From positions 2,294,001 to 2,358,000 of the forward strand of contig NZ_PJMW01000002.1 in NCBI RefSeq assembly GCF_002846365.1: 64,000 bases of DNA, read 5' to 3'. Origin of the DNA: Nocardia fluminea (GTDB lineage: Bacteria; Actinomycetota; Actinomycetes; Mycobacteriales; Mycobacteriaceae). A program made the translations under genes and the position numbers. Shown here piece by piece: positions 17,676 through 27,142 of this stretch (its first letter is position 1; the number at the start of each line of letters is the position of its first letter). The notes below the pieces were generated by a model. That model was not told the DNA's origin, ran no database searches, and saw only the letters and a program-made list of their open reading frames with translations.

Positions 17676-17830
17676 CCCGGAGCGTAGTCGCAGGCCAATG
17701 GGCCTAGATCGAATTCTTTCGGCGATAGGGGCGGCGTGTCGGGCGTGTCGTCGGTGGGTCGCTGCGGTCTGGGTCACTGTGCTCCACCCTGTCGTCCGGC
17801 GTGCCGAGGCGAACTGAGACACTGGAATCC

Positions 17831-19150
17831 GTGAGTCTTACGCAGGTACCGGTTTCGGCCCAGCTCTTCGAGCGGGCGGCCGCCGTGATCCCGGGTGGCG
17901 TCAACTCCCCGGTTCGTGCGTTCAACTCGGTGGGCGGTACGCCACGGTTCATCACGTCCGCGAGCGGCTACACGCTCACCGACGCCGACGGCAACGACTA
18001 TGTCGATCTGGTGTGCTCCTGGGGTCCGATGATCCTCGGTCACGCCCATCCCGCCGTCGTCGAGGCCGTGCAGAAAGCCGCGACGAGCGGACTGTCGTTC
18101 GGTGCGCCGACCGAGGCCGAGATCGAGCTCGCCGAGGCCATCGCCGCCCGCGTCGAGCCCGTCGAGCGGGTGCGCCTGGTGAACTCCGGCACCGAGGCCA
18201 CGATGAGCGCGGTCCGCTTGGCCCGCGGCTTCACCGGCCGGTCCAAGATCATCAAGTTCTCCGGCTGCTACCACGGCCACGTCGACGCGCTGCTGGCCGA
18301 CGCGGGCTCCGGCGTCGCGACCCTCGGCCTGCCCACCTCGCCCGGTGTCACCGGCGCGCAGGCCGCCGACACCATCGTGCTGCCCTACAACGACCTCGCC
18401 GCCGTCGCCGCCGCCTTCGAGGCGCACCCCGGACAGATCGCGTGCGTCATCACCGAAGCCGCCGCGGGCAATATGGGCGCGGTCGCGCCGCTGCCCGGCT
18501 TCAACGAAGGCCTGCGCACCCTCGCCCACGAGAACGGCGCGCTGCTGATCATGGACGAGGTGATGACCGGTTTCCGGGTCAGCGCGTCGGGTTGGTACGG
18601 CCGCGAAGGCGTTGCCGGTGATCTCTACACCTTCGGCAAGGTGATGAGCGGTGGCCTGCCCGCCGCCGCGTTCGGCGGTCGCGCCGAGATCATGAACAAC
18701 CTCGCCCCGCTCGGCCCGGTGTACCAGGCGGGCACGCTGTCCGGTAACCCCGTCGCGGTCGCCGCGGGCCTGGCGACGCTGCGCGCGGCCGACGCGCAGG
18801 TGTACGCGGCGCTGGACCGCAATGCCGACCGCCTCGGTTCGCTTTTCGCGAAAGCCCTGACAGAGGCCGGTGTCGAGCATCAAGTCCAGTTCGCAGGCAA
18901 TATGGTGAGCGTGTTCTTCGCCGAGCGTCCGGTGACCGATTACGCCGCCGCCAAAGCGAGCCAGACCTGGCGTTACCCTGCCTTCTTCCACGCCCTGCTC
19001 GACGCGGGGGTGTACGCGCCGCCGAGCGCGTTCGAGGCATGGTTCGTCTCCGCGGCACTCGACGAGAACGCGTTCGACCGTATCGCCGCCGCTCTGCCCG
19101 CCGCCGCCCTCGCGGCCGCGGCCGCAACCCCCGAAGGATCCCCAGCGTGA
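17831..19150 (+). CDS. hemL: Glutamate-1-semialdehyde 2,1-aminomutase
   Basis: A 439-residue PLP enzyme converting glutamate-1-semialdehyde to 5-aminolevulinate. The cofactor lysine is K270 in [43 protein letters not shown] and [14 protein letters not shown] ([10 protein letters not shown]) blocks are all present. The GTG at 17831 ([13 protein letters not shown]) fits the family start; an upstream GTG at 17801 would add ten residues. It is the first gene of a seven-gene overlapping run with cytochrome c maturation genes and overlaps the phosphatase gene by 4 nt. Confidence 0.96.
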   Translation: MSLTQVPVSAQLFERAAAVIPGGVNSPVRAFNSVGGTPRFITSASGYTLTDADGNDYVDLVCSWGPMILGHAHPAVVEAVQKAATSGLSFGAPTEAEIELAEAIAARVEPVERVRLVNSGTEATMSAVRLARGFTGRSKIIKFSGCYHGHVDALLADAGSGVATLGLPTSPGVTGAQAADTIVLPYNDLAAVAAAFEAHPGQIACVITEAAAGNMGAVAPLPGFNEGLRTLAHENGALLIMDEVMTGFRVSASGWYGREGVAGDLYTFGKVMSGGLPAAAFGGRAEIMNNLAPLGPVYQAGTLSGNPVAVAAGLATLRAADAQVYAALDRNADRLGSLFAKALTEAGVEHQVQFAGNMVSVFFAERPVTDYAAAKASQTWRYPAFFHALLDAGVYAPPSAFEAWFVSAALDENAFDRIAAALPAAALAAAAATPEGSPA

Positions 19151-19887
19151 GCTCCGACCAGCCCGACGCAGAATTCGCCCCAGTCCCGGCGGATAGCGAC
19201 GAGGCGCCCCATCCTGCCCCCGCCGCCGCACCACCGGTGCTCGACGACGACCCGTCGACCGTCGAAACCATCGTGCACGTGTTGCGCCACGGCGAGGTGC
19301 ACAACCCGAACGGCATCCTCTACGGCCGTCTGCCCGGCTTCAGCCTCTCGGTGGCCGGTCGCTCGCAGGCGGGTGCGGTCGCGCGCTCGCTGGCCGATCA
19401 CGACATCGCGATGGTGATCGCCTCCCCGCTGCAGCGCGCCCAGGAGACCGCGGCGCCGATCGCGGCCGCCCACGACCTGATCGTGCGCACCGACGAGAAC
19501 CTGATCGAAGCGGGCAACACCTTCGAGGGCCTGCGCGTCTCCGTCGGTGACGGAGCCCTGCGCAAGCCGCGGCACTGGTGGAAGCTGCGCGACCCGTTCA
19601 CTCCGTCGTGGGGTGAGCCGTACCTGCAGATCGCCCACCGCATGCTCGCCGCGGTGAACAAGGCCCGTGTCGAGGCCGCCGGTCACGAGGTGGTGCTGGT
19701 CTCGCATCAACTGCCCGTGTGGACCCTGCGCCGATTCCTGCAGGGTCAGCGGTTGTGGCACGACCCGCGCAACCGGCAGTGCTCGCTCGCGTCGCTGACC
19801 TCGCTGGTCTATCAGGGCGACACGCTCGTCGACATCGTCTATTCCGAGCCCGCCGGGGCGTCGGATCCGTCGGTTCACGGCGCATGA
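19147..19887 (+). CDS. Histidine phosphatase family protein (phosphoglycerate mutase-like)
   Basis: A 246-residue protein. After an acidic Pro/Ala-rich N-terminal stretch (residues 1-40) comes the branch-1 histidine phosphatase domain. It has the catalytic RHG in [22 protein letters not shown], an acidic [11 protein letters not shown] loop and the second histidine in [10 protein letters not shown]. It corresponds to Rv0525 next to hemL. The GTG start overlaps the hemL stop (GTGA) and the end overlaps resA (ATGA), so expression is tied to the heme/cytochrome c operon. Substrate unknown. Confidence 0.85.
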   Translation: MSSDQPDAEFAPVPADSDEAPHPAPAAAPPVLDDDPSTVETIVHVLRHGEVHNPNGILYGRLPGFSLSVAGRSQAGAVARSLADHDIAMVIASPLQRAQETAAPIAAAHDLIVRTDENLIEAGNTFEGLRVSVGDGALRKPRHWWKLRDPFTPSWGEPYLQIAHRMLAAVNKARVEAAGHEVVLVSHQLPVWTLRRFLQGQRLWHDPRNRQCSLASLTSLVYQGDTLVDIVYSEPAGASDPSVHGA

Positions 19888-20525
19888 CACGCTTCACCAC
19901 TTCGGGAATCGCCCGTGGCCGTCGGCCGCGGGCGCTGACCGCCGTGCTGTCCGCCCTGCTGGTGATCGTCGCCGCGGCGGGCTGTTCGACGGGTACCGAT
20001 GCGGTCGCCACCGGTGGTGGGACCTTCGAATTCGTCTCACCCGGTGGTAAAACGGATATCTACTACGATCCGCCCGCCACGCGCGGGACGATCGGCACGC
20101 TCTCGGGGCCCGATCTGATGAACGAGGGAAAGACCGTTTCGGTCGACGATTTCCCGAACCAGATCGTGGTCGTGAACCTGTGGGGACAGTGGTGTGGCCC
20201 GTGCCGCGCCGAGTCGCCCGCTCTCGAAAAAGTCTTCGCGGCGACCAGAGATCAAGGCGTCGCGTTCCTGGGGATCAATGTCCGTGACCATCAGCGCGAC
20301 AAAGCCCAGGACTTCGTAGTGGACAACAAGATCGAATACCCGTCCATCTACGACCCGTCGATGCGGACCTTGCTCGCTCTCGGCGGAAACTTTCCCACCA
20401 GTGTCATTCCGACCACGTTGATCCTGGATCGTCAGCACCGGGTCGCCGCGGTCTTCCTTCGCTCGCTATTGGCCGAAGACCTTCAGCCCGTGGTCGAGCG
20501 CATCGCCGCCGAGGAGAAGCAGTAG
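19884..20525 (+). CDS. resA: Membrane-anchored thiol-disulfide oxidoreductase, TlpA/ResA type
   Basis: A 213-residue lipoprotein. A signal peptide with lipobox AAGC (lipidated C34) is followed by a thioredoxin-like domain with active site WCGPC (C104, C107) in LWGQWCGPCRAESPALEK. It should keep apocytochrome c CXXCH cysteines reduced outside the membrane, fed with electrons by CcdA. It matches Rv0526. The ATG at 19884 overlaps the phosphatase stop, and its own TAG (20523-20525) overlaps the following small ORF's GTG by 1 nt. Confidence 0.92.
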   Translation: MTRFTTSGIARGRRPRALTAVLSALLVIVAAAGCSTGTDAVATGGGTFEFVSPGGKTDIYYDPPATRGTIGTLSGPDLMNEGKTVSVDDFPNQIVVVNLWGQWCGPCRAESPALEKVFAATRDQGVAFLGINVRDHQRDKAQDFVVDNKIEYPSIYDPSMRTLLALGGNFPTSVIPTTLILDRQHRVAAVFLRSLLAEDLQPVVERIAAEEKQ

Positions 20526-20755
20526 TGAGCAGCCGTCGTCGTCCAGGAAATCTGACCGCGTGTCGTCCCCGTCAGGGCGCGCGCCGAATGGGTGCGGGCT
20601 GGACGGTCGACGACCGTTGGGCCGGCATCGCGACCGTGCCGCGCAGTGTCGCCGGCGCCGGTCTGTTCGATTTCGGCCCCGCTGAACCGGCCGAGACCGA
20701 GCGCACCCTGTCGTTGCCGCGCGACGAAGAGCGTGACGAGGAAAAGACCGAGTGA
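20525..20755 (+). CDS. Small ORF between resA and ccdA, unknown function
   Basis: A 76-residue ORF that exactly bridges resA (1-nt overlap) and ccdA (4-nt GTGA overlap). The N-terminal third is Arg-rich, the middle has GWTVDDRWAGIATVPR, and the tail is acidic (RDEERDEEKTE). It has no signal peptide or membrane helix. About 74% of its third positions are G or C, a little below its neighbours. In M. tuberculosis resA and ccdA are, as I recall, nearly contiguous, so this segment looks like an insertion. Reading-through coupling at both ends supports it being translated, but it could be a spacer. Confidence 0.45.
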   Translation: MSSRRRPGNLTACRPRQGARRMGAGWTVDDRWAGIATVPRSVAGAGLFDFGPAEPAETERTLSLPRDEERDEEKTE

Positions 20756-21567
20756 TACCGCTCGCCGCAGTCGGGGATTCCTTCCAGCAGACGGTGGCAT
20801 CGGGTCCGCTTCTGCTGGCGCTGGGAGCCTGCCTGCTCGCGGGCCTGGTGTCGTTCGCTTCACCGTGTGTCGTGCCGCTCGTCCCCGGCTATCTGTCGTA
20901 TCTGGCCGGGCTGGTCGGTGCCGAGGCGCCGCCTGCCACCAACGCGCAGGCGGGCACGCTCACCGTGCAACGCCGTAGCGCGAAGATGCGGGTGGCCGGT
21001 GCCGCCGGGCTGTTCGTCGCCGGGTTCACGGTGGTGTTCGTTCTGGCCACGGCCACTGTTTTCGGCGTGATCCAGACCCTGAACGTGAATCGGGAACTGC
21101 TGCAGCGCATCGGCGGTGTGGTGACGATCCTGATGGGGCTGGTGTTCATCGGCCTAGTCCCCGCTCTGCAGCGCGACACGCGGATGGAGCCGCGTAGACG
21201 CACCAGCATTATCGGCGCGCCACTGCTTGGCGGCGTGTTCGCGCTCGGCTGGACGCCGTGTCTCGGGCCCACGCTGTCAGGTGTGATGGCGGTGACCGCG
21301 GGTACCGAGGGCACCACCGCTATGCGCGGCGTGACGTTGATCGTGGCATATTGTTTCGGCCTCGGACTGCCCTTTGTAGTGCTGGCCTTCGGGTCAGCGG
21401 GTGCATTGCGCGGGGTAGGCTGGCTTCGCCGCAACTCGCGCACTATTCAGATAATCGGGGGATTTCTACTCGTCGCAATCGGCGTCGCGCTGGTCACGGG
21501 GGCATGGGATCAGTTCGTCAGCTGGGTACGTGACGGGTTTGTCTCCGGGGTGGTTCTGCCGATCTGA
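20752..21567 (+). CDS. ccdA: Cytochrome c biogenesis protein CcdA
   Basis: A 271-residue integral membrane protein with about six helices. It transfers electrons from cytosolic thioredoxin to ResA on the outer face. The two redox cysteines of the family are C39 (SFASPCVVPLVPGYLSYLAG) and C170 (GWTPCLGPTLSG). A charged loop (about 60-82) separates helices 1 and 2. The GTG start overlaps the preceding small ORF by 4 nt and its TGA overlaps the resB ATG by 1 nt. Confidence 0.95.
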   Translation: MIPLAAVGDSFQQTVASGPLLLALGACLLAGLVSFASPCVVPLVPGYLSYLAGLVGAEAPPATNAQAGTLTVQRRSAKMRVAGAAGLFVAGFTVVFVLATATVFGVIQTLNVNRELLQRIGGVVTILMGLVFIGLVPALQRDTRMEPRRRTSIIGAPLLGGVFALGWTPCLGPTLSGVMAVTAGTEGTTAMRGVTLIVAYCFGLGLPFVVLAFGSAGALRGVGWLRRNSRTIQIIGGFLLVAIGVALVTGAWDQFVSWVRDGFVSGVVLPI

Positions 21568-23195
21568 TGACTGACACGCTGACAACTTCCGCCGCCCCCG
21601 ATCCGGTCGTCCGGCAGTCGCCGCTGGGCCGGGCCTGGGCACTGGTCCGTAATTCCTGGCGCGGCCTCACAAGCATGCGCACCGCGTTGGTGCTGTTGTT
21701 CCTGCTCGCGCTCGCCGCTATCCCCGGCGCACTGCTGCCGCAACGCAGTCTGAACGCGCAGAAGGTCGACCAGTACATCGCCGACCGCCCGACGCTCGGC
21801 CCCATGATGGACCGGTTCGAACTGTTCGACGTTTTCGGCAGTTTCTGGTTCACCGCCGTCTACGTGCTGCTGTTCATCTCCCTCGTCGGCTGCATCCTGC
21901 CGCGCTGCTGGGACCACTACCGGGCTTTGCGCACCCCGCCGGTGCCCGCGCCACGCAACCTCGGCCGCTTGCCGCACCATTCCAGCGAGACCGACGACCG
22001 TACTCCCGACGAGGTGATCGAGGCCGCCAAGGCGTCGCTGCGTGGATGGCGGACCGAGGTTCGCCCCGGTCAGCGCGACGGTGAGGTGACGCTGTCCGCG
22101 GAGAAGGGCTACCTGCGCGAGTTCGGCAACCTGGTGTTCCACTTATCGCTGGTTGGCCTGCTGGTTGCGATCGCGCTGGGCAAGCTGCTCGGGTACGAAG
22201 GCAATGTCATTGTGATCGCCAACGGTGGTCCCGGTTTCTGCACAACCTCGCCTGCGGCGTTCGATTCATTCCGCGCTGGTAACACCAACGACGGCACCGG
22301 GATGACGCCCCTGTGCGTCAGGGTGAAGGATTTCACGGCCGACTACCTGCCCACCGGCCAGGCCGAGATGTTCCGTTCGAATATCGACTACCAGGCAGGC
22401 ACGGACCTCAGTACCGACACGTGGCGCAGCACCGAGTTGCGGGTGAACCATCCACTTCGCGTCGCGGGTGACCGTGTCTACCTACAGGGACACGGTTTTG
22501 CGCCGACGTTCACCGTCACCTTCCCTGACGGGCAGAGCCGCACCGAGACCATCCAGTGGCGGCCCGATGACGCCCGGACCTTCCTGTCCAGTGGTGTGCT
22601 GCGCATCGACCCGCCCGGTGGTATGTACGCCACCGACGAGGAACGCAGGCAGAACCAGATCGCGATCGAAGGTCTGTTCGCGCCGACCGCAATGTTCAAC
22701 GGCAGCCTGCTTACCTCGTCGTTCCCGAGGATGGACGACCCGGCTGTGGCCGTCGACATCTATCGCGGCAATACCGGCCTCGATACCGGTCGCTCGCAGT
22801 CGTTGTTCTCGTTGGACCCGGAGATGGTCAAGCAGGGCAGGTTGACCAAGGAAGCGCGGGTCAACCTGCGTCCCGGCGAGTCGACGACCTTGCCCAACGG
22901 GGCGAAGGTGACTTTCGACGGCGCCGAGGAATTCGTGAACCTGCAGGTCTCGCACGACCCCGTCCAGCAGTGGGTGCTGGTGAGCGCGCTGACCATGATG
23001 GGCGGTCTACTGGTGTCGCTGTTGCTGAAACGGCGACGGATCTGGATCCGGGCGTATCCGGTCGAGGTCGCGGCAGGTACCGTGGGTCAACGACGCGCCG
23101 TAGTAGAAATGGGCGGCTTGGCCAGGAGCGATCAAGCAGGCTGGGGTGCTGAATTCGATCGACTACGGACACGGCTGCTGGGAGCGGAGAACTGA
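21567..23195 (+). CDS. resB: Cytochrome c maturation protein ResB
   Basis: A 542-residue membrane protein of the ResB/Ccs1 family, part of the system II heme export and attachment machinery. It has transmembrane helices near residues 35-55, 90-110 and 190-210, a large extracytoplasmic domain (about 215-460) and a last helix near 470-490. The TSMRTALVLLFLLALAAIPG segment is typical of the family. It overlaps ccdA and ccsB by 1 nt each (TGATG), so stoichiometry is probably set by translational coupling. Confidence 0.94.
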   Translation: MTDTLTTSAAPDPVVRQSPLGRAWALVRNSWRGLTSMRTALVLLFLLALAAIPGALLPQRSLNAQKVDQYIADRPTLGPMMDRFELFDVFGSFWFTAVYVLLFISLVGCILPRCWDHYRALRTPPVPAPRNLGRLPHHSSETDDRTPDEVIEAAKASLRGWRTEVRPGQRDGEVTLSAEKGYLREFGNLVFHLSLVGLLVAIALGKLLGYEGNVIVIANGGPGFCTTSPAAFDSFRAGNTNDGTGMTPLCVRVKDFTADYLPTGQAEMFRSNIDYQAGTDLSTDTWRSTELRVNHPLRVAGDRVYLQGHGFAPTFTVTFPDGQSRTETIQWRPDDARTFLSSGVLRIDPPGGMYATDEERRQNQIAIEGLFAPTAMFNGSLLTSSFPRMDDPAVAVDIYRGNTGLDTGRSQSLFSLDPEMVKQGRLTKEARVNLRPGESTTLPNGAKVTFDGAEEFVNLQVSHDPVQQWVLVSALTMMGGLLVSLLLKRRRIWIRAYPVEVAAGTVGQRRAVVEMGGLARSDQAGWGAEFDRLRTRLLGAEN

Positions 23196-24151
23196 TGCGG
23201 ATCGACGAAACGCTGGCACGGTACAGCGACTTCGCTTTTATGTCGGCCATGGCGGTCTATGCACTGGCCACGGTCTTGCTGATCGTTCAGTATGCGTCTG
23301 CGCGTGCCAAGCAGGTCGCTGCACGCGAACTCGTGCCCGCGGGGGACCCAGGGCTGCCGGGCCGCATCGAGACCCCGGAAGCCAAACCGCTCGCCGAACG
23401 CCTCGGCAACATGGCCTTTGCGATCCTGCCCGTCAGTGCGGTGCTGCACATCGGCTCGATCGCGCTGCGGGGTTTCGCGACCTACCGCTTCCCATTGGGC
23501 AACATGTACGAGTTCATCACCATGGCCACTGCCGCCGCCGTGGTGATCGGCCTCATCTTCCTACGCGACCAGCGTTACCGCGCCATATGGGCGTTCCTGC
23601 TGATTCCCGTCCTGATCCTGATGTTCCTGGCAGGGACACTGCTCTACGCCGACGCCGCGCCCGTGGTCCCCGCACTACGCTCGTTCTGGCTGCCGATCCA
23701 CGTTACGATCATCAGCATCGGCAGCGGCGTCTTCCTGGTTTCCGGCGTCGCTAGCCTGCTGTACCTGTTCCGCATGCGTCAGCCCGCGGGCGAGGAATCC
23801 ACCAACATCGTCGGCGCCATCGCCCGCCACCTCCCCGACGCCCGCACCCTCGACCAACTCGCCTACAAAACCACCATCATCGGCTTCCCCCTCTTCGGCG
23901 CGGGCGTCATCCTCGGCGCTATCTGGGCCGAAGCCGCCTGGGGCCGCTTCTGGGGCTGGGACCCCAAGGAAACCTGCTCCTTCATCGCCTGGGTCCTCTA
24001 CGCCGCCTACCTCCACGCCCGAGCCACCTCCGGCTGGCGAGACACCAAGGCGGCCTGGATCAACATCGCCGGCTTCGTCGCCATGCTCTTCAACTTGTTC
24101 ATCATCAACATGGTGATCAGCGGTTTGCACAGCTACGCGGGCCTGACCTGA
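23195..24151 (+). CDS. ccsB: Cytochrome c biogenesis protein CcsB/ResC
   Basis: A 318-residue, eight-helix heme-handling protein of cytochrome c system II. The tryptophan-rich heme-binding motif is WGRFWGWDPKETCSF (249-263), flanked by conserved histidines at H85, H169 and near residue 311 in GLHSYAG. It partners with ResB to deliver heme to apocytochromes outside the membrane. It is the last gene of the hemL-ccsB operon; a hairpin terminator lies 46 nt after its stop. Corresponds to Rv0529. Confidence 0.95.
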   Translation: MRIDETLARYSDFAFMSAMAVYALATVLLIVQYASARAKQVAARELVPAGDPGLPGRIETPEAKPLAERLGNMAFAILPVSAVLHIGSIALRGFATYRFPLGNMYEFITMATAAAVVIGLIFLRDQRYRAIWAFLLIPVLILMFLAGTLLYADAAPVVPALRSFWLPIHVTIISIGSGVFLVSGVASLLYLFRMRQPAGEESTNIVGAIARHLPDARTLDQLAYKTTIIGFPLFGAGVILGAIWAEAAWGRFWGWDPKETCSFIAWVLYAAYLHARATSGWRDTKAAWINIAGFVAMLFNLFIINMVISGLHSYAGLT

Positions 24152-24196
24152 GAGCGCTCAGTCCGTAGAGGTATTCAGTGCGTCGCGGACAGACGT

Positions 24197-24230
24197 AAGG
24201 CCCAGAGGCTCGGAAGAGCTGCTGGGCCTT
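24197..24230. terminator. Terminator after ccsB
   Basis: AAGGCCCAG-A-GGCTC (24197-24211) pairs with GAGCT-G-CTGGGCCTT (24216-24230), with one internal mismatch and a GGAA loop. It lies between ccsB and the convergent zinc-ribbon gene and can serve both. Confidence 0.8.
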
Positions 24231-24249
24231 CGGTGTTCGTTGCGGCTGA

Positions 24250-24900
24250 TCAGCAGTAGTAGCAGATCTTGTTGGCGGGCAGCTCTACGTGGCAGTTCAG
24301 GCAGACCGGTTTGCGGACCGGTTCGGGCTTCGGGACGGCCGCCTGGGCGCGGCGGGTGGTGGCGGGGCGTTTGACGGCCGCTTCGGCCGCTTCGGCGGTG
24401 GCCAGGTCCGCGGAGGTGGACTGGCGGATGGCGGCGACCTTCGGGGGGAGGGTGGGCAGGCCACCGTCGGCGGGGAGGTCGGTGGCGTAGTGCTGGTAGC
24501 ACTGCCAGCGGGCCGCGGCGGCGTGCATCTCGAGGTCGTCGGGGATGGGCAGGCCCGCGAGTTCGAGGATGTAGCGGTAGCCGGTGCCGACGGTCTGGTT
24601 CTTGCGCACGCACAGGGCGCTCAGCGGCGGTTCGTTGTTCTGGTGACAGTGCTCGGCGACCTTGTCCAGTACGACGGGCAGCCAGTGCTGCCACTTCACC
24701 GCGGTGCGGATCCCGGATTCCTCCTGGACCAGCTCGGCCAGCTCCGTGTTGACGATGAAGTTGTTGAACCGGGTGGCGGTGGCGGCCAGCACCTCGTGTG
24801 CGGCGCGAGTCCACGCCGACCGGGCCTCGGTGAACGTCACGGCGCTGCCGTCGGCCGCGCGCCAAGTGGTCGGGACAGAACCCTGCTGCACATCAATCAC
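24250..24900 (-). CDS. Conserved protein with C-terminal zinc ribbon
   Basis: A 216-residue soluble protein. The first 140 residues are helical, with conserved-looking segments FNNFIVNTELAELVQEESG and AEHCHQNNEPPLSALCVR. An Ala/Pro-rich linker (about 145-195) leads to a compact four-cysteine knuckle, CLNCHVELPANKICYYC, at the very C-terminus, which should bind zinc. No family name can be given with confidence. The start at 24900 is the first ATG of the frame. It may bind nucleic acid or protein; this is inference. Confidence 0.7.
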   Translation of the reverse strand: MIDVQQGSVPTTWRAADGSAVTFTEARSAWTRAAHEVLAATATRFNNFIVNTELAELVQEESGIRTAVKWQHWLPVVLDKVAEHCHQNNEPPLSALCVRKNQTVGTGYRYILELAGLPIPDDLEMHAAAARWQCYQHYATDLPADGGLPTLPPKVAAIRQSTSADLATAEAAEAAVKRPATTRRAQAAVPKPEPVRKPVCLNCHVELPANKICYYC

Positions 24901-24980
24901 CGGAATACGTTATCTACCCAGCTCTTTCGACGTGCAACGGGGGGTATGTGCGTCAGCTCACGGCGACACACATCGCGAGG

Positions 24981-25172
24981 TCATTCGGCGGGACCGGAGT
25001 CGTCGCGTGGTTGTTTGCCGAGGCGCCAGAGGAATTCCGGATCGTCGTCGGGACCGAGGACCGGTCTGCGCGAGGGTGGGCCGGGATTCGGGCGGGGCAT
25101 TCCGGGGCCGAACGCCTTCCAGCACAGCACCGCGATGGCCACGATCGCGATGAGTGCCAACAGGTACGTCAC
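24981..25172 (-). CDS. Small single-span membrane protein
   Basis: A 63-residue protein with one N-terminal hydrophobic helix (TYLLALIAIVAIAVLCW), a Pro/Gly-rich linker and a charged tail (DDDPEFLWRLGKQP). The GTG at 25172 is preferred because AGGAGG ends 8 nt upstream; the earlier GTG at 25181 would overlap that ribosome binding site. Function unknown. Confidence 0.55.
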   Translation of the reverse strand: MTYLLALIAIVAIAVLCWKAFGPGMPRPNPGPPSRRPVLGPDDDPEFLWRLGKQPRDDSGPAE

Positions 25173-25251
25173 GTCGCTCACCTCCTGCTATCGAGGGTAG
25201 CCGTGTCCGCGTCGTGTGCGCATCCGCAACGGGAGGGAAATTCTCGGCGAA

Positions 25252-25274
25252 CGCGAGCCCATGATGGGCTCGCG
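25252..25274. terminator. Terminator downstream of bldC
   Basis: Perfect 10-bp stem CGCGAGCCCA / TGGGCTCGCG (25252-25261, 25265-25274) with a TGA loop, just downstream of the minus-strand bldC stop. Confidence 0.75.
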
Positions 25275-25286
25275 TCGGCCGGTGAG

Positions 25287-25496
25287 TCAGCGGGGTGCTG
25301 CCTCGGTGGTCAGTGACCTGAGCAACTGCAGGACCTCGGACTCGCGGAAACGGCGATGTCCGCCCGGTGTGCGCAGTGAGCCGAGCCTGCCCGCATGGGC
25401 CCACCGGGTGACGGTCTTGGGATCTACGTGGAACATGGCGGCCACTTGGCCTGGTGTCAGCAGAGTGTCCTGAAGGCCGACGGTGATCGCAGTCAT
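25287..25496 (-). CDS. bldC: BldC-type MerR-like DNA-binding protein
   Basis: A 69-residue winged-helix protein almost coextensive with BldC of Streptomyces. The HTH is LLTPGQVAAMFHVDPKTVTR, followed by WAHAGRLGSLRTPGGHRRF and REVEV-type (RESEVLQLL) wing residues. BldC binds tandem direct repeats cooperatively and controls development in Streptomyces. In this organism the targets are unknown. The ATG at 25496 has GGAGAGG 8 nt upstream; longer starts to 25574 lack support. It ends in a terminator and is divergent from the DUF4229 gene. Confidence 0.88.
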   Translation of the reverse strand: MTAITVGLQDTLLTPGQVAAMFHVDPKTVTRWAHAGRLGSLRTPGGHRRFRESEVLQLLRSLTTEAAPR

Positions 25497-25660
25497 AGCT
25501 AACCTCTCCGTTCTCGACAGTTCCCTCATCAGTGGCGTCATCGTCGCACTGCGACCCCCATGTAGTCGAACCACCTACTGTTGGTAAAGGGGAAGTAATA
25601 GACAAAAGCCGCGAACGGGGCCGCATCGGCCACGATTCCGCCGGGGCTAGGCTGTTGGTC

Positions 25661-25987
25661 GTGAGTGAAGCAACAGGTCAGCAGGTTCCTGGCGCGGGCA
25701 AGCGGCTGGTACGCAATCTCGCGCTCTACACGCTGGCGCGTCTCGGGCTGGTCGTGGTGATCGCCGCGTTGATCGTAGGCGTCGCCAAACTGATCGGTGT
25801 CGACGTGCCGATCATCGTCGCGGCGCTGTTCGCGTTGATCGTCGCGATGCCGCTGTCGCTGACGTTGTTCAAGAAGCTGCGGGTGAAGGTCAACGAGGAC
25901 ATCGCCGTCGTCGACGCGCGCCGCCGCCAGGACAAGGCGCAGCTGCGGGCCCGCTTGCGGGGTGACGACGACGGCACGTCGGCGTGA
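25661..25987 (+). CDS. DUF4229 family membrane protein
   Basis: A 108-residue protein with two transmembrane helices (about 28-46 and 50-68), followed by a charged helix ([20 protein letters not shown]) typical of DUF4229. It lies where mycobacteria carry the corresponding small gene downstream of ccsA. The GTG at 25661 gives [13 protein letters not shown]. It overlaps the PLP enzyme gene by 4 nt (GTGA), so the two are co-translated. Function unknown. Confidence 0.75.
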   Translation: MSEATGQQVPGAGKRLVRNLALYTLARLGLVVVIAALIVGVAKLIGVDVPIIVAALFALIVAMPLSLTLFKKLRVKVNEDIAVVDARRRQDKAQLRARLRGDDDGTSA

Positions 25988-27069
25988 AGTACCTCGACCG
26001 CAGCGCTCCGCGTGACTGGGTCGACAATGCCGTCCGGCTGATCGACGCCGACACCCAGCGTTCGGCCGACACCCACCTGCTGCGGTACCCGCTGCCCGCG
26101 GGCTGGCCGGTGCAGCTGTACCTCAAGGACGAGTCGACCCACATCACCGGCAGTCTCAAGCACCGCCTGGCGCGGTCGCTGTTCCTGTACGGGATCTGCA
26201 ACGGCTGGGTGACCGAGGGTACGACGGTGGTCGAGGCGTCGTCGGGTTCGACGGCGGTGAGCGAGGCCTACTTCGCGAAGCTGCTCGGCCTGGATTTCGT
26301 CGCGGTGATGCCCGCGAGCACATCGCCGCAGAAGGTCGCGCTCATCGAAGCGCAGGGCGGCCGATGTCATTTCGTCGATCGACCTCCGGACATGTACACC
26401 GAGGCCAAGCGTCTCGCCGCCGAATCCGGCGGGCATTTCATGGATCAGTTCACCCATGCCGAGCGGGCCACCGACTGGCGGGGCAACAACAACATCGCCG
26501 AGTCCATCTTCGAACAGCTGGCGCTGGAGAATCACCCGGTGCCGGAATGGATCGTGGTCGGCGCGGGCACCGGCGGCACGAGCGCGACGATCGGTCGCTA
26601 CATCCGGTATCGCAGGCACGCGACGCGTCTCGCGGTGGTCGACCCGGAGCATTCGGCGTTCTACGGCGGTTACGAGACGGGCGATGCGGGCTATGAGACC
26701 GGAATGCCGTCGCGGATCGAGGGGATCGGCCGTCCCCGGGTGGAGCCGTCGTTCGTCGGTCAGGTGGTCGATCGGATGGTCGTGGTTCCCGACGCGGCGT
26801 CGATCGCGACCGCCCGGCATGCGAGTACCGCGCTCGGGCGTCGCGTGGGCGGTTCGACCGGCACGAATCTGTGGGGTGCGTTCCATCTCGTCGCCGAGCT
26901 GGTCGCGGCGGGCCGTAGCGGAAGCGTGGTCACGCTGCTGTGCGACGGTGGCGACCGGTACGCAGGCACCTACTTCGACGACGGCTGGGTGGCCGCCCAG
27001 AACATGGATCTGACCGGACCGACCGAGATCCTCACGGAATTCGTCGCCACCGGCCACTGGAACGGCTGA
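25984..27069 (+). CDS. cds1: PLP-dependent cysteine desulfhydrase/synthase-like enzyme (Cds1-like)
   Basis: A 361-residue fold-type II PLP enzyme. The PLP lysine is in [14 protein letters not shown] (about K60). The [19 protein letters not shown] loop and the [14 protein letters not shown] phosphate-binding loop are cysteine synthase-like. The form with SGSTA in place of the usual SGNTG and the [13 protein letters not shown] segment matches the Cds1 L-cysteine desulfhydrase group of M. tuberculosis (Rv3684). It should release H2S and pyruvate from cysteine, but the assignment is by similarity from memory. GTG start in the DUF4229 stop. Confidence 0.82.
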   Translation: MKYLDRSAPRDWVDNAVRLIDADTQRSADTHLLRYPLPAGWPVQLYLKDESTHITGSLKHRLARSLFLYGICNGWVTEGTTVVEASSGSTAVSEAYFAKLLGLDFVAVMPASTSPQKVALIEAQGGRCHFVDRPPDMYTEAKRLAAESGGHFMDQFTHAERATDWRGNNNIAESIFEQLALENHPVPEWIVVGAGTGGTSATIGRYIRYRRHATRLAVVDPEHSAFYGGYETGDAGYETGMPSRIEGIGRPRVEPSFVGQVVDRMVVVPDAASIATARHASTALGRRVGGSTGTNLWGAFHLVAELVAAGRSGSVVTLLCDGGDRYAGTYFDDGWVAAQNMDLTGPTEILTEFVATGHWNG

Positions 27070-27113
27070 CAACTTCCTCCACCCTCTTTCCGGAGTCTGT
27101 TCGCGTTCAGCGA

Positions 27114-27131
27114 TGTCAATTTTTGTTGACA
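27114..27131. promoter_or_regulatory. Upstream dyad (GTCAA-N6-TTGAC), likely operator 1
   Basis: TGTCAATTTTTGTTGACA has perfect 6-bp arms (TGTCAA/TTGACA) around 6 nt. The right arm TTGACA (27126-27131) also equals a consensus -35 hexamer, so a protein bound here would block RNA polymerase. Its sister site lies 29 bp downstream, centre to centre. Confidence 0.65.
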
Positions 27132-27142
27132 AACCGGTCTGG

